Shown: positions 13,301 to 28,800, counted from the stretch's first letter. The stretch: DNA of 64,000 nucleotides from Aselliscus stoliczkanus (GCA_033961575.1 CM066738.1:68743478-68807477), one strand, 5' to 3'. A program made the numbers and translations. The notes: a model not told the origin generated them from the sequence alone.

Positions 13301-16300
13301 GAAAATGCTTTTTAAAAAGTCTTTTTTGTAAGTTACTGTTTGGAAACCTACTTAGGCGTCTTCTTGGGAACTGAAAAACTTAGTGACTCAATTGTCGCTA
13401 AGAAGAAGCAGATTTTAAGGCCTCAGTGGTGGAACTCATGACAGAGAATGGCAAATACTCTTGACTTTGCATCCCTTCTATGAAGCGTTTGTGTATAGAT
13501 TTGAGTGAGGTGCTCTTTGCTATGAAATCTCCCACTATATAAGTGAGTCCTACCTGCTAGGAATGGTAGGGAGTGTGATGAGTAATGAAATTTTGTAAAT
13601 GATCACAGTGTTATGCCTCCATCTTTGGAAATTAATACAGATGCTCCTTGATATGATGGGGTTATGTCCTGATAAACCCATTGTAAGCTGAAAATGCATT
13701 TAATATGCCTAACCTACTGAACATCTTGGCTTCATCTAGCCTATTTTAAACAAGCCCAGAGCACTTATATTAGCCTACAATTGTGCAAAATCATCTAATC
13801 CAGTGAATACACTGTAAAGTATTGTTTGGATACCCTCATGATCACATGGCTGAGTGGAAGCTGTGGTTCACTGCTGTTGCCCAACATCATGAGAGTATCA
13901 TATCACATAGCACATATCACTACCCTGGGAAACATCAAAATTCAGAATTCCAAGTACAGTTTGCACTGAATAGAGTCAAAAAACTGTAAGTTGGGGACCA
14001 TCTGTATAGAAAATAATTCATAAAAATGTATAAATTTGTTCCAAACAAATTCTAAAACATCCAAGAGAAGAATTAAAAACATAATTCTCAAGTTCACAAG
14101 TAAACTGCCACTGGGTTTTGAGACACATAACTCATTTTTTTTTTAAAGAATGACTTTTTCCCCCATACAGTATTTGATTACATTTATACTTTTGTTTCAA
14201 TCCATTTCCTTTATTCTGTAATGAAATGATCTCTTGTTGAAAATGAAAAATAAAATTTGTGCAGGTATGTTTATTAATGCATTGATTTCCAAATCTTAGT
14301 TGTAGAGAAAATGGACAATGTTACAGGTGGCATGGAGACATCTCGCCAAACCTATGATGACAAGCTCACAGCAGTGGAAAGTGACCTGAAAAAATTAGGT
14401 AATCTAAATGAGAGTGAATCGCAAAATTGAAAACCCTGACTACTTTGCATAAATGACCGCAGCTTTTTAAATGATGTTAATATAAATTCACATTCACCCA
14501 AAAGGACATTAAATGTTTTTGTTGTGTGTTGAGTCTTTTCTCCTGATTTAACTCAAAGACTTTTAAATTTTAAAGTTAAGGACCAATTTTGGAGTTGAAT
14601 CCCAATGTTCCACAAAAAAACCACTATTATTGCCAAATAAAATCTGAAACCAATTCTGATCAAAAAGAACCATATATACCATTTACTAAAATCTCTTTTA
14701 TACAATGCTCAGTAAATCCTTATTTGGATTATTTTAAATTGCATAGAAAAATTATAGAGATTAATTTTTAAAAAGAAAAGATTCCAGCCTATTCTATTCT
14801 TTGATTTTTGTTTTCATTTTTTAAGAAAGAATTTTGATGAATTTAACAAACAATAGTTTATCCCCTTCTTTCCACCCTACCCAGTCAGTGCTCTATAATC
14901 AGGTAAATACCCCTTCTCTCTGAGAAGAGTGTTCATTCAAGTAGTCAGTCCTAGTACTCAGCACACTTTTCAATTCCCCAGGACCCAGTTTTAAGAGATA
15001 TGTGGATTTTACCAATGCAGAGCAGTCTGCATATACCACAAATTTTATATCTAAAATACAGTGCATACCAGTTAAGTCTCTTTGGGATCTTGAACCACAC
15101 CTGAACACTTCTCCATACCACCAACCTAAGTAACAAACGTGTCTTATTCCAGGGGACCAAACTGGAAAGAAAGCTATAAGCACCAACTCAGAACTCTCCA
15201 CCTTCAGATCAGATATTCTGGATCTTCGACAACAACTTCGTGAGATTACAGAAAAGACCAGCAAGAACAAAGATACGCTGGAGAAATTACAAGCGAGTGG
15301 GGATGCACTGGTGGACAGGCAGAGCCAACTGAAAGAAACTTTGGAGAATAACTCTTTCCTCATCACTACTGTAAACAAAACCCTCCAGGCATACAATGGC
15401 TACGTTACGAATCTGCAACAAGATACCAGTGTGCTGCAGGGCAATCTGCAGAGCCAAATGTATTCTCATAATGTGGTCATTATGAACCTCAACAACCTCA
15501 ACCTGACCCAGGTACAGCAGAGGAATCTCATCACTAATCTGCAGCGCTCTGTAGATGACACGAGCCAGGCTATCCAGCGAATCAAGAACGACTTCCAAAA
15601 TCTGCAGCAGGTTTTCCTTCAAGCCAAGAAGGACACTGATTGGCTGAAGGAGAAAGTCCAGAGCTTGCAGACGCTGGCTGCCAATAACTCTGCCTTGGCC
15701 AAAGCCAACAATGACACCCTAGAGGATATGAACAGCCAGTTCAGCTCATTCACAGGTCAAATGGACAACATCACCACAGCCTCACAAGCCAACGAGCAGA
15801 ACCTGAAAGACCTGCAGGACATACACAAGGATGCAGAGAACAGAACAGCCATCAAGTTCGGCCAGTTGGAGGAACGCTTCCAGCTCTTCGAGACAGATAT
15901 TGTGAACATCATTAGCAACATCAGTTACACAGCCCACCACCTTCGGACACTGACCAGCAATCTGAATGAAGTCAGGACCACTTGCACGGACACCCTAACC
16001 AAACACACGGATGATCTGACCTCCTTGAATAACACGTTGACCAACATTCGTTTGGATTCTGTTTCTCTCAGGATGCAACAAGATATAATGAGGTCAAGAT
16101 TAGACACTGAAGTAGCCAACTTATCAGTGATTATGGAGGAAATGAAGCTGGTGGACTCCAAGCATGGTCAGCTTATCAAGAATTTTACAATACTTCAAGG
16201 TGAGTGAAAATTCTGAATTTATGTTTGTATTAGTTATTTATTTGCTGTATGACAAATCACTCTAAAATTTGGCAATTGAAAACAATGAACATTTACTATC

Positions 16301-19300
16301 TCATGGTTTCTGAGAATCAGGACTTCAGGAGCAGCTTAACTGGGTGGTTCTGGCTCAGTATCTCTCATAAGGTTATAATCAAATATTGGCCAAAGTTGCA
16401 GTCATCTGAAGCTTTAACTTGAACTGGAGGACCTGCTTCCAAGATGGCTCATTCACATGACTCTTGGCAGGAGGCTCTGTTCCTCACTATGTGAAATTGA
16501 TTGAGTATCCTCACAGCATGGCACCCCCAAAGCAAATGATCCAAGAGAAAGAGCAAGAAAAAAACCATTGTGCCTTTTATGATCTAGCCTCAGAAGGCAC
16601 ATAACACCATTTCTACCATATTCTGCTTCTTTAGAAATGAGAGACTAAATCCAGCCCACACTCAAGGGGGAGGGGAATTAAGCTCCATGTCTTGAAAAGA
16701 TTGTAACTAAGAATTTGTGGACAGTGCTCATAGATACTCCATTAAATATTTGGTGAATGAAAGGTGTGTTGACTTGGATTTTTCTCAGTGCCTAGCTATT
16801 TCAATGCCATTATCAGTTGGGCTCCTTTGAAAGCAAGATTCATTCTTTTAGGTCATGCAGTTACCATTAAGAAATTCCTATTTCTAAGCATGAACATGAA
16901 TGGTTGGCCATCCCAAGAAAACTTTGAGAAGAGATTATTAAAAGGATAATTTGTGAGCTTTTAGGGAAGCAGCAATCATCAGAATGAGTTCACTAAGAAG
17001 GCAGGTGAACCTAACATTCCCTCACATTAATAATTATTAGAGAGCCGGCCGAATGGCGTGTTGGTTAAGAGTTGGCTTGAGACGCCAGCTCTGAGCAGCA
17101 GGACCCCGGTTCGGATCCCACATGCAGGCCAGTGATGCTGTGCCCTCTATAGCTAAGCTAAGATGGTGAACAACAGCTCCACCTGGAGCTGGGCTGCTGT
17201 GAGTCACCGGCGATGGCATAGGCTGCAGTGGAGCTGGCTGGCAGCTGGCGTGCGCTTTTGTGAGCTGCCGTGAGCCACCGTGAGCGGCCATCCAATGGCC
17301 GGTGAGCAACTGCCTCAGCTGGGAAGAGCGCAATCATAATGCCAACATGGACCAGTGAAGCGATGTCCTCCACAACTAGACTGAAGAACAAAAGGACAGC
17401 AACTCCTCTGTTCACCTTCCCTGATTCCCCAATGCTGTTCTCCTCACCCAATTCTCCAATAAAATCTTACAAATAAATAGATAAATAAATATTAGATTGT
17501 TTAAATTAGTAGAATAAAAATAACATATCTGGATTTCACTAAGGCGTTTGACAATGATACCCTTTAAAAAAAGATGGCGAAATAGATGCTGGATTATAGC
17601 ACAATTAAATGGATTTATTGGTTGTATTAATTTCCTGTCATGCATAGAAAATTACTACAAACTCAGCATCTTATAAGACTCATTTCTTATCTCGCAGTTT
17701 CTGTGGGTTAAGAGCCTGGTCACAGCTTAGATGGGTCTTTTGCTTAGTGTCTTCCCAGGCTGCAGTCTCATTGAGGGAGTATGGTTTCATCAGAGGTTTG
17801 AATGGAGAAAGATCCATTTTCACACTTCCTCAGGTTTTTGGCAGAATTTATCTCCTTGGGACCATAAGACTGAGGTTCCTGTTTTCCTTTTAGCTGTCAG
17901 CCAGAGACTACTCTCAGCTCTTAGAGGCCACCACAGTCCCTTGCCATGTGGCCATCTCAAAACACTGCAGCTTCTTCAAAGCCAGCAAGAGTCTTTCTCC
18001 CTCCAATCTGCTAACACAGAGTCTTATGTAGTATAACCTAGTCAAAGGAGTGACATCCCATCACCTTAGCTGTATTCTGTTGGTTAGAAGAAAATCACAG
18101 GTTCCATGCTTAAGGGGGAGGGATTACACAAGGGCATGAGTCACTGGCGGTCACCCTGGGGTGTGTCTGCCACAATGGTTGAATGACTGAGCATAGAGTG
18201 CTAGTTAATGAGCCCCTGTGGGTCTAGAGGCAGGTCTGGATGGCAGATGGCAGGGCCCTGTTCAACAGCTTTGTTAGTGACTAATGTGAGGATATGGATG
18301 AACTGGTAATCCAGTACTTGTGTGACATGAAACTGTATATACTAACTAATAGATGATATAATTAGAATTCAGGATGACCTGGAGAGGCTGAAACAGTAAA
18401 ACAATGTGAAAAAATGAAATAGAGACTATGTGTAAAGTCCTGCTTGTAGACGGAAAAGACCAAATACAAATGTTAATGGGCGGGCATGGCTTAGAGGAAG
18501 TATGAAAACATGGGAGTTTTAATTGACAGTAAGCAACTAAATGTGTCTACTAGAGAAGCTAATGTCATATTTGACTATATTAATACAAATATGATATCCA
18601 AAATGAGAGAGGTAAAACTCCATTCAGTATGGCAAGACTACCCCTGGAGGATAGTATATACTTTGAGGAGCCCCTTTCAAGAAGGACATTCACAGACCAG
18701 CATGCTTAGAAAAATGTGGCCAGGATGATGGAGTCCAGAAACCATGTGCTGTGAGGAAGGATTGAAGGACCTGGGAACTTTAACCCAGGAACTTGAACCA
18801 GGAGAGACTGCTTAGTGGGGAACAAGACAGGTGTCTACAACTATTTAAAAGGCTATTATGTGGAAGAGATTTTAAATGACATCAGAGGAGCTCCAAAGGG
18901 TGAAACAAAGACTAGAGGGCATTCATTAAATAAAGATAAATTTTGTTTTTATATGATGTTCCTCATAAAAAATTGATGGTGCCTGAAAATATAATGGCTT
19001 CCCTGAGCAATAGGGGTGCCCAAACTCTAAAAGGGCTGGACATTTGTAACTCATGGATATTGTAGGTGCAAGTCACACTTTGAATAAAGGGTGGGCTTTC
19101 AAATGATGAAGTTCTTCAGTGCTTGATCTATTTGTTTCCCTATTCTTTCTCAACCTAAATTCTGAATGAGAGCAGATCTCAGCAGATGTGCACCCTCATA
19201 AAATAAGAGCTTCCTAAATGTCTCTCGGAATTGTAATACTGTAGACAATCCTATCATGATATTCTGGATATTTTCTAGCTATAAATTTCATAGTTTTATT

Positions 19301-19798
19301 CTACTTGTTTAATTGTTAACTAATCTACAAGGAAACTTCTTTTAATTTATATATAGCCTGCCTTGTCAGCTAAGGAAGTGTTTGAAAAGCTCATGGTAGA
19401 AGATTCAGACCCAGGCTTTAAATTACTTAATGTTCCCATTATTCTGATTATTTTTATCAACTAATAATATCAACTAGTTTTTATCAACTAATATTGTGAG
19501 TACTGAGTGCTTTTCACAATCCATCCCAATGAGTCCTGACAACTCTATAAGGCAGGTATTTTAAAGTACCATTGCCAGTTTATAGATGAGGAAACTAAGG
19601 CATAGAGAGGTTCAAGAAACTTGGTCAAATTTAAAACATGATTAAGTAGCTCAACAGGAAATGAGCCCAGACTGTCTGGTGCCAAAGTCCATGCTGCTAA
19701 CCCCATCAATATTTGATATTTGCTGAAAGTGCATGCCCCTTCTCCCTGTTCCCACCTGCCCCTGCAGGAGTCTGTGAGGCAAGGAGGTGGGATTTCAG

Positions 19799-19847
<49 letters not shown>

Positions 19848-22800
19848 GGGGTGGGGGTTAATCAAGGTAGTGACATGATCTGATTTATATTTTTAAAAGA
19901 TTGTTTTGGGGCTAAGGAGACAGTAGATTATGGGGGAGCAAGTATGGAGGCAGAAGCCTATTGAGAGGCTATGGACCAGTTATGGGTGATTTGGAATAGG
20001 ACCGCAGAAGTGGAGAGGAAAAAAGTAGGTCTCCTCATTCAGGAGAAGTCTTGGAAGTAGACTCAAGGGCAGCCCTGCCTTTCCCCAGACAACAGGACCC
20101 AGGTGTAGAAGGCCCTGACTGGCCTCCTCCAGTTATGCCCCGCTGAGAGGAGGAATCCACATGGGCAAGGGGCTGTGAGTATTCGGGGTTCTGGGCATCA
20201 ACCCATGCCCAGAACCCTGAAATTCCCTACCCACAGTGTCCCGATCCCAAAGGAATGACCGAAAGGTACTTGTGTGTTGTAGGAGGTGGGAAGCGGTGAA
20301 CAGAAATTGAACACAGGGTCAGAGGCTAGTGTGTATAGCTGGACTAGGCTAGGTTGACTGTGGGGAGTGAGGGAAAGAGAACAGGCTGACTCCTAAGTTT
20401 TTAGCTTGAACAACTAGGTAGATGGTTGTACAGACTAGGGAGGTACAGAAAAAGAGGCCCATTTAGACACATTAAGTGGGAGATGTATTAGAATGAGGTT
20501 TCTGACTCTGGTTCTGAAATGCCTCAGAGCTTGCTTTCTGAAATTTTCTTTTTCACATAGGCTTTCCCATATTACATTTATTCTTGGTCTTATCATTACT
20601 TGTATTTTCTGTGAGGTGACCTGAGAACTTCTCAAGCCAACCAAGCTACCCCTTTTCTACTCAATCAGTTCAACTTCCCCCAGAACAGAAATGCCCGCCA
20701 AATGTTCCAAGAGAACAAGAGACTGGGGAAAGAACTCCACTTCTGAATGCAAGCGTTTCCTTCCACACTTATCTCTAGTGACTTTGCTCTTTCTAAGCAG
20801 ATCTTGTTCCTGAGGATGAGGGAAAGAGGGGATAGAGCAGGATGAAGCAGAACTGGATTAACATTGGCTTATGTTGGGCTTATGTTTGCCTCTGCAAGAT
20901 TCAAAATACTCTGATACTTTCTGGGAAATTCTTGGTGAATCGCACTTACAGAATCCTAATGCTGATGATACACTTTAGCCATCTGAGACAGTTACCACAT
21001 TAAGAAGTAAAAGCTGGGCCACCCAAGGGGTACATTGGTTAAGAGCTGCCTTAGGATGCCAGCGGCCCCGGTTCAGATCCCACATATGAGGGCCAGTGAC
21101 ACTGCCCTCTACAACTAAGATGGTGAACAACAGCTCCACCTGGAGCTGGTCTGCTGTGAGTCCCCAGGACAGCATAGCTGCAGCACCTGCTGCAGTGGGC
21201 TGCCATAAGCTACCCATAAGCTACAGTGAGTGGCCAGCAGCCAGCATGAGCGGCTGGCAGCTGGTGTGAGCTGCCAAGAGCTGCTGTGAGTGGCCATCTG
21301 GAGGCCGGCGACCGATCTGCCTCACCCAAGAAGAGCACAATGATGATATCAACATGGGCCAGTGAAGCAATGTCCTCTACAACTCTACTGAAGAACAAAA
21401 GGAAAGCAACTTGTCTGTTCCCTTTCCCCGTTCCCCAACGCTGTTCTCCTCCCCCAATTCCCCAATAAAATCTTTAAAAAAAAAAAAAAAAAAAGGAAGT
21501 AAAAGCTGAAGCTGACCGATTACACGGAAGGTATATAATAATGTGAAAATAGATATTAAATCACATGTTATATCCCAACAATTATCTCTACATCCATAAA
21601 CCAAAAACCTTGTTAACAAAGCCTTTTATTTTGTTAAAAATAATGTAAAGACTTTTATCTTAACTATGTAAACAGAGGCCTTCATTCCCCATAATGCACA
21701 CTCTTGGGTCGGAAGTTCACCTCACATTAGAGCTATTGCTCTGCAAGCTATGGATGTAAATTGTATCCTCCAAGTACAGTCAGAGGGTTCCCTTCATCTG
21801 CTCTTCTGAGAGAGGCATGAGATTTAGTGGGTGAGAACAAGAGCTCTGGAATCAGATAGCTCCTCATCCTCTCTGTTCCTCTATTTCCATCTGTACCTAC
21901 TTTGGGGAGTTATGAGGACTTAATGAGATAATCGAAATAAAGCACTTAGTGCAGTGCCTAGCAGGGGGTGAGCTAATATTCATACCCAAGTTCAATTCCT
22001 ATACAAGATTTTCCTTCTGCTATAGCACCAGCCAGCACATCACAGTGGAAAACAACAGCTTTGTGTGTACAAGAAATAAAATTGTACAGACAGGGTTAAG
22101 ATTGATTTGGGTCCAAAAGTACTTACTACTGGCTTTCTGGTGCCCAGCCATGGATAGGAACCAGTCTCAGTTGCCGCCAACAGCTAGCTTTCAATCATTT
22201 TGTAATCCACGTTTATCTAGTATCTGTGATATGGCAGTCATATTAATGAGCACTTGGATACATTATCTGCTTTCATTGTTACATCTCTTTAAGGTAGTAA
22301 TTACCAGTACTCCCCATTGCAAGGGAGGGAACTGAGGCACAGAGAGCCTGAGTAACTTATCCATGCGTGCTAAACCTGAGTCTGTCTAGATCCCAAACCC
22401 ATGCCTCCACTGGCACCCTACTGCCCTGTGATGACAGATGACATGTTCAGGGAAGTTCAGATGTGGGAGAGTTTATTTTCAGAACAGTAATTGTTTAAGG
22501 CATCAATAAGAGATTGACATTTGAGCTGGACCTTGAAAGATGAACAGGAAGGTTGAAAGGACAGAGGACAAAGCAAGTGGATCAGGCAGGAGGCCTCCGC
22601 TCCTGTCATTGCTGACCCCATCCATTCTTGATACATTTCCTCAAACACGACTGCTTGTCTAGGGATCCTGGAGAGCAGGCATTTTGAAGGCATTGAAGCA
22701 GACTGTGGCCAATTGGTGAGAAACAGTGATTTAAATAGACCTTCCTCTTACGATAAGGAGCTTCTATGGCTTTCCAGAAGCCTGTCTTAAACATGGTGTT

Positions 22801-25800
22801 GAAATCAAATTTTTCTTCAAAATGATTGCCAACTAATAGCTATCAAATTTCCTTTTAATTTGTACATTCCTTTTCACGTCTGTGGAGCAGAATGAATTTT
22901 TCATATTGTGGATGTTTAATAAGTGTTTGATTAATTACATTCAAAGTAGATGTTTCAATGAGAAGAAAAATGCATCAGGTTATTGGTTTTCTGTGTTTCT
23001 TCCAACCTTACCACTCATGGTTCTAAAATCGAGTGTCCAAAATTTTGGAACGCAGTAAGAATTAAAGTGGTTTCTCTATTTTCTGTTAAGCACTAGCAGT
23101 CTTGTTGGAAAACAACTTGGAAACTTACCTCAGGGGTAAAACACAAGCCTGGGTCCCTCTCAAGGCCTGCAGTTTGTTTGCCAAAGCAGAAACAGCACAG
23201 TGATTTAGTCTTCTGTCCTCTTGGAACTGCTTGTTGAGAGGAATCGGGTGTTTAAGGCTCCCAGCCCTGGAATCTGGGGAACACGAGGAAGAGGTTTTGC
23301 TGGCAGTGCACACTCAGACTGCTCAGAGTTCATATTCGGGCATTTCTGGAGCTTGTGATGGCTTTACCAGCAACATGGGTATCCTAGCATTTCAGATCCC
23401 AAGACAGGGAGCCACCCACTTGGCCTTGAAAGCAAATCTCAAATTTGCTTCTGGGGGCCAGCCAAGTGGCATGTTGGTTAAGAGTTGGCTTGGGACACCA
23501 GCTCTGAACAGCAGGGCTCCAGTTCAGATCCCACATAATGGCCAGTGATGCTGCGCCCTCTACAGCATGAACAACAGCTTGACCTGGAACTGGGCTACCA
23601 TAAGTCACCGGCAACGGTGTAGACTATAGTGGGGCTGTCCGGCAGCTGGTGTGAGCTTTCGTGAGCCTCCATGAGTGGCTGTCCAATGGCCAGTGAGCCT
23701 CACCCTGGAAGAGCACAATGATAATAATACCAACATGGGCCAGTGAAGCGATGTCCTCCAATTCCCCAATAAAATCTTTAAAAAAAAAAAATTGCTTCTG
23801 TATGGGACATCACATGTGTCTCCACATAGTCATTCTCTCAGCTCTAAATTCAAATTGTTACTGCACAAGCTCATAAATACTCCCACATTATTTATCTCAA
23901 TGTTTTTGGTTTTAAGTCACTAAGGGTGACTTATATTTTATTACATTTCATTTTCATTTCAACAGCTACCCAATAAAACATTTACATAAGCCTTAAAAGC
24001 CTGGGATCATTTAGGTGCTAATAAAGTGATGCCAGCTAGCATCCCAGTTCCTAGAGGAAGATATACCCCTGGCTTTAATAATCTACTTTTTATGGGAACA
24101 CAGTGCTGATTTTTAACGTGGTTTTAGCTCTTTTTCTTGCTAATTTTTTAAAAGAAATTATTATCAAAATTTTATATTTTAATGAGCTAAGTGTTGTCTT
24201 AATGAGTAAAATATATGAATGACTAAATCCCCTAGAGAACATTTTCACATAGCCCAGAATGTGAAGGCTGGCTTCCTGCTCTAGCTCTGTGATACTTTGC
24301 CCCAAGGCTGGGGCCACTGTGGATGAAGACCTTGATAGCCATGTGAATGCCAGGAGTTTATCCACAGCCATAAATATTAACGCTTATCTTAGACAGATAA
24401 CCTGTTTGTGATGGACATAGTGCTTTATATGAAAAACTCAGTTTTGTTGCTAAGCCAGATGGGAAATCCATCACAAGAACAATTTTAGATCTTTATCAAA
24501 GGCAAAAACATGCATTTTCTCCCAATATCTATTCCCTTCCTTCAGAAGATATGGAAATTAGTATCTGCTGGTATTTTTTGCTGACTATGGGATCCATGTT
24601 TTATGCTGTTCTAAAAATAAGCCACAAATTCTATGTGGCATGTGTGTGTTGGGGAGGGGGGCTTGCATTTAAGAAGCACTTTCAGTTCAGAGGGAAATAT
24701 CTGAAAACCATAAACTACCCTTCCCCCAAAACAAAGATTAATGAAAAGCTATCATCCCAAGTAAGGGAGGTCTTGGTTTCATGTCAGAAGAGGAAGAGAG
24801 AGTTGGGTGTCTTTGGAATTCTGTCAGAAACAAAAGGAAGGTGCTCTGGAAGAAATACAGCTCTCTGCCACATCAGTCTGTCAGATCAGGGAGACAAGCC
24901 CCTGAACACTATTTTATAGGCACAGGTAAACTCATTTCCTATAACTTGTAAGTATAGCACCAACCCCATAAATAAAAAAGTCACTATTTTATAGGCACAG
25001 GTAAACTCATTTCCTATAACTTGTAAGTATAGCAACAACCCCAGCTGTGAGTGATTGAGAAACACTAATTATTGGCAAAACTCGTAGATTAAAGATAAAA
25101 AATTTCTAAAGCACTTGAATTTACCAACAGACCCTCTTCATTATTTGAATTTCTTAAGGCTAATCATAGAACAAACACGATAGAAATAGTTGAGAAGAAA
25201 AGCTACTTGTAGTTTTGCTGTAATTCCAAATAAATTATAATTTTGTTTTGTTTTGGCCTATTGTCAGTGTTGTTTCACTAGACCCTTCCATAATGCTACA
25301 CCCATTATCAGGAAACACATGCCACCTTCCCCACTCTTAATCTCTAGGACACTTATTTCTCAACTACACAAAAGAACTGTTTCTTTTTTAAAAGAAAAAA
25401 TTCTAGCAGTGAAAACTCACCTTCCCAGTCTTTATAAATGGCCTACGCTATTTTATAAATCTTCTCAGGTTAAACAGAAAAAAAATCAAATTGCTGATGA
25501 GGAGACCACTGGATCAAGTTTTAAGTGTGAGTGAAGTCAGGAAAGAGAGATCTCCCTGTGATCATTCCATAGTGGCAGCCAGAATCAACCTGATGTGTAG
25601 ATTGAGTGAAGCTGTACTTAGAATAAGGTGAGGGACACCAGGCAGGTCACTGTTCCCCAAAAATCTCTCCCTTCTGGTCTCTCCTGGCGCCCAAAATGTT
25701 GGCACTAAGCCTTTTGACCTGTGATGCACATTGATTTGATTGATAAACACTCACTGAATAATGACTAAACACTCACTACTAGCTGTTAGATGGCGAAGTG

Positions 25801-28800
25801 TCCTCAAAGAATAAACGAGGACTAAAAGATTTGGAAAAGAAGGAAGACCTTCCATATAGAGTAACCCGAGGGGATGATATGGTGGTTGAATATGAATTTT
25901 CCAGATGGGTAAGGGCAGGAGAAATTCTAAGAGATTTCCAAAAGTCCAGAGGAGAATGGAATAAACAGTGAGATTAGGTCATGAAAGCCTGGATATCAGA
26001 TAATCAAGTAGGGGCTGAATATTCTGGAGCAAGTGGAGACAGAGCTATGTGTAAGAAAGACATATGTTGGAAAATACAGAATGGAATGAATGGACAGGAG
26101 TCACAAGTAGGAAGAGAAGTTAAGAGGTTACCATAAAAATCTACCAAAAAGACAGCGGTGAGAGAGAACACCCACAGTAGGGTCACGACAAGTAATGGAA
26201 AGGAAGAGTTGGTTGTGATGATATGGTGGAATAAAGAATGATGAAAGGATGACTTAACCAGCAAAGAGACCATAAGGTCAGTTTTAGACATGCCAAGTTG
26301 GAGGTGCTGACAGGAAATCCCAAAGAAAATGGACCATCTGACTATGAGATGGAAATAAGGGTCCAGAGCCCAGAAAAGCTGATAATAAGGAAGAGCCAAC
26401 AGGAGCTGGTGGACAAAAGCCAATGAGCTGGGTTGCAAGGGAAGGTGCTTCATCCTGAGGTCTTCTAAAGTCTCCCACTTATGGAGCAGAAAACACTAGA
26501 AGGAATGCATTGAAACTAGTCCTAGCCATTAGCACAAACTCTCTTGCAGCTCAGCAGAGGATCCTGCCAGTAAATATGAGTGACATCATAGGTAGACTTA
26601 AATAAGGAAAGCTCAGTCCAAGGCTTAGGTCCTGCTAAGGGACAGCAAAGATTGCTGCGTTGGACTTGGGGAGAGCAGAGATGCCTGGGTTGGACTTGAC
26701 TTCCATTAGGGCCTGGGCGGGAGGGGGGCAGGTGGGCAGAGATATCTCCCTACAGAAGTGGGAAGGGCTGCTTCACAGTTCTGTCCCCAGAGCTGTGGGG
26801 AAATGGCCCTGCGTGTCCCCAAATGTGCTGTGGGAATAATATGTCATAAACAAATGTCAGGTAACATAATGGATATGCAAGTACCTCGAAAACTGTCATT
26901 CACTATACCGATAGATCCTGATTGTAGTGTATTTGTGTGAAGTTCCCTGTCAGCCCTGAGAACATCAAGAAAACGTCCTGTGTTACATGAACTGTTTTAT
27001 GAGATGAGGGAGGAGCAGGTATTGGCCTCCCCATCCCCGCCCCCTGCCTTCTTTAGGGAGAACTGTTCTTTCTTTCTTTGGTGGAAAATGGTGCCTTTCT
27101 TTCTCCCTTGTCAGTTCCAGGGTCCATGTATTTTTTCCTCTAGCCAACCTTCCTTATTTGAATAGACCAACAAACTGGAAAACATGAAACTGACCGTCCC
27201 CAGCCCTGGCCCAGAAAGCGCTTTCCCACAAAGACCTGTTCCTTTGAGCTGGTCCACAATGAGCAAGGCCCAGTCTGAAGGATAGCAGTGTCCCCACAGC
27301 ACCAATAGCGGGGACAGGAGCACCAGGTGGAATGCAACAGAGAGGAAGAGACCTGTCTGGAGAAGCGAGGGAATTAGCAGGACAGGGCCTCTAAACACTT
27401 GATAGCATTTTTATTATTATTATTATTATTGTTATTATATTATTATTATTTTAATTAGTTTCAGTTGTAAAACACAGTGTAATAGTTATACTTTTCACCC
27501 CTCAAAGTGACAACCCCCCCGATATCATACATACTATTACAATTCCATTGATTCAACTCCCACACTATACTCCACACCCCAATATATTTAATTATAGTTG
27601 ACATACAATATTATACAACATCAGATTCAGGTTGCACAGTGCATGATCAAGCCTCTACCCCATCCAAGATGTGACCATTTGACACCCTACAAAATATTTA
27701 CAACATTATTAATTATATTCCCCGAACTGTCTTTCATATCCCTGTGGCAATATTGTAGTTACCTATTTATGCTGTCTAATCCCTTCCCCTTCTCTCTCAT
27801 CCCCACCCCACTCCCAACTAGCAACCATCAGTTTTTCTTCTCTCTCTGAGACTATTTCTGTTTCCTTTGCTCATTCAGTTCTTTAGATTCCACATATAAA
27901 TGAGATTATATGGTATTTGTCTTTCTTTGACTGACTTATTTCACTTAATGTAATGTTTCTCTAGGTATATCCATATCTTTGCAAATGGTACAATTTCATT
28001 CTTCTTTATAGCAGAGTAATACTCGGTTGTATAAATGTACCACAATTTCTTGGGGTTTTGGGGTTTTTTTTTTGAGGGCAGTGTCACTGGCCCTCATATG
28101 TGGGACCTGAACCGGGGCCACTGGCGTCCCAAGCCAGCGCTTAACCACCACGCCACTCAACCAGCCCGGGTGTACCACAATTTCTTAATCCAGTCATCTA
28201 CCAATGGGAATTTCAGTTGTTTCCAAGTCTTGGCTATTGTAAACATAGGGGTGCATATATTTTTTCAAATTAGCATCTTGGGTTTCTCTAGGCAGATACC
28301 AAGAGTGGAATTGCAGGGTCATACGGTAGTTCCATTTCCAGGTTTTTGAGATACCTCCATACTGATTTCCATAATGGCTGCACCAATCTGCAGTCCCACC
28401 AACAGTGCACCAGGGTTCCCTTTTCTCCACAACAATCAACAATCTTGTTTGTTCCCTTTTCTCCACAACAATCAACAATCTTGTTTGTTGACTTATTGAT
28501 GACAGCCATTCTGACCAAAGTGAGGTGGTATATCGATGTGGTTTTTATTTGCATTTTTCTAATGATTAGTGAGGTAGAACATTTTTTCATATGCCTGTTG
28601 GCCATCTGTATCTCCTCTTCAGAGAAATGCCTCTTCATATCCTCTGCTTGTTGTTTAATTGGGTTGTGGGGTTTGTTTAGTGTTGAGTTGCATGAGTGTT
28701 TTATAAATTTTGGATATTAACCCCTTATCAGATATATCGTTGGCAAATATCTTCTCCCATTCAGTAGACTGCCTTTTTGTTTTATTGATGGAAAAGCTTT

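Larger units (their letters stand above)
7391..14299. other. COLEC12 intron after membrane exon: old repeats, no gene
   Basis: A 6.9-kb intron. Recognised contents are listed separately (MIR, L2, one short SINE, one DNA transposon). The stretches 7400-8400, 8700-9200, 9900-11400, 11650-12500 and 12950-13600 show nothing I can identify. Confidence 0.7.

Noticed and set aside
15287..15622. Minus-strand open frame of 111 codons and others over 14899-16161
   Set aside because: They overlap the coiled-coil exon, whose + strand translation is clearly the real one.
19545..19865. Minus-strand open frame with His-Thr repeat
   Set aside because: It translates a GT microsatellite plus an antisense MIR.
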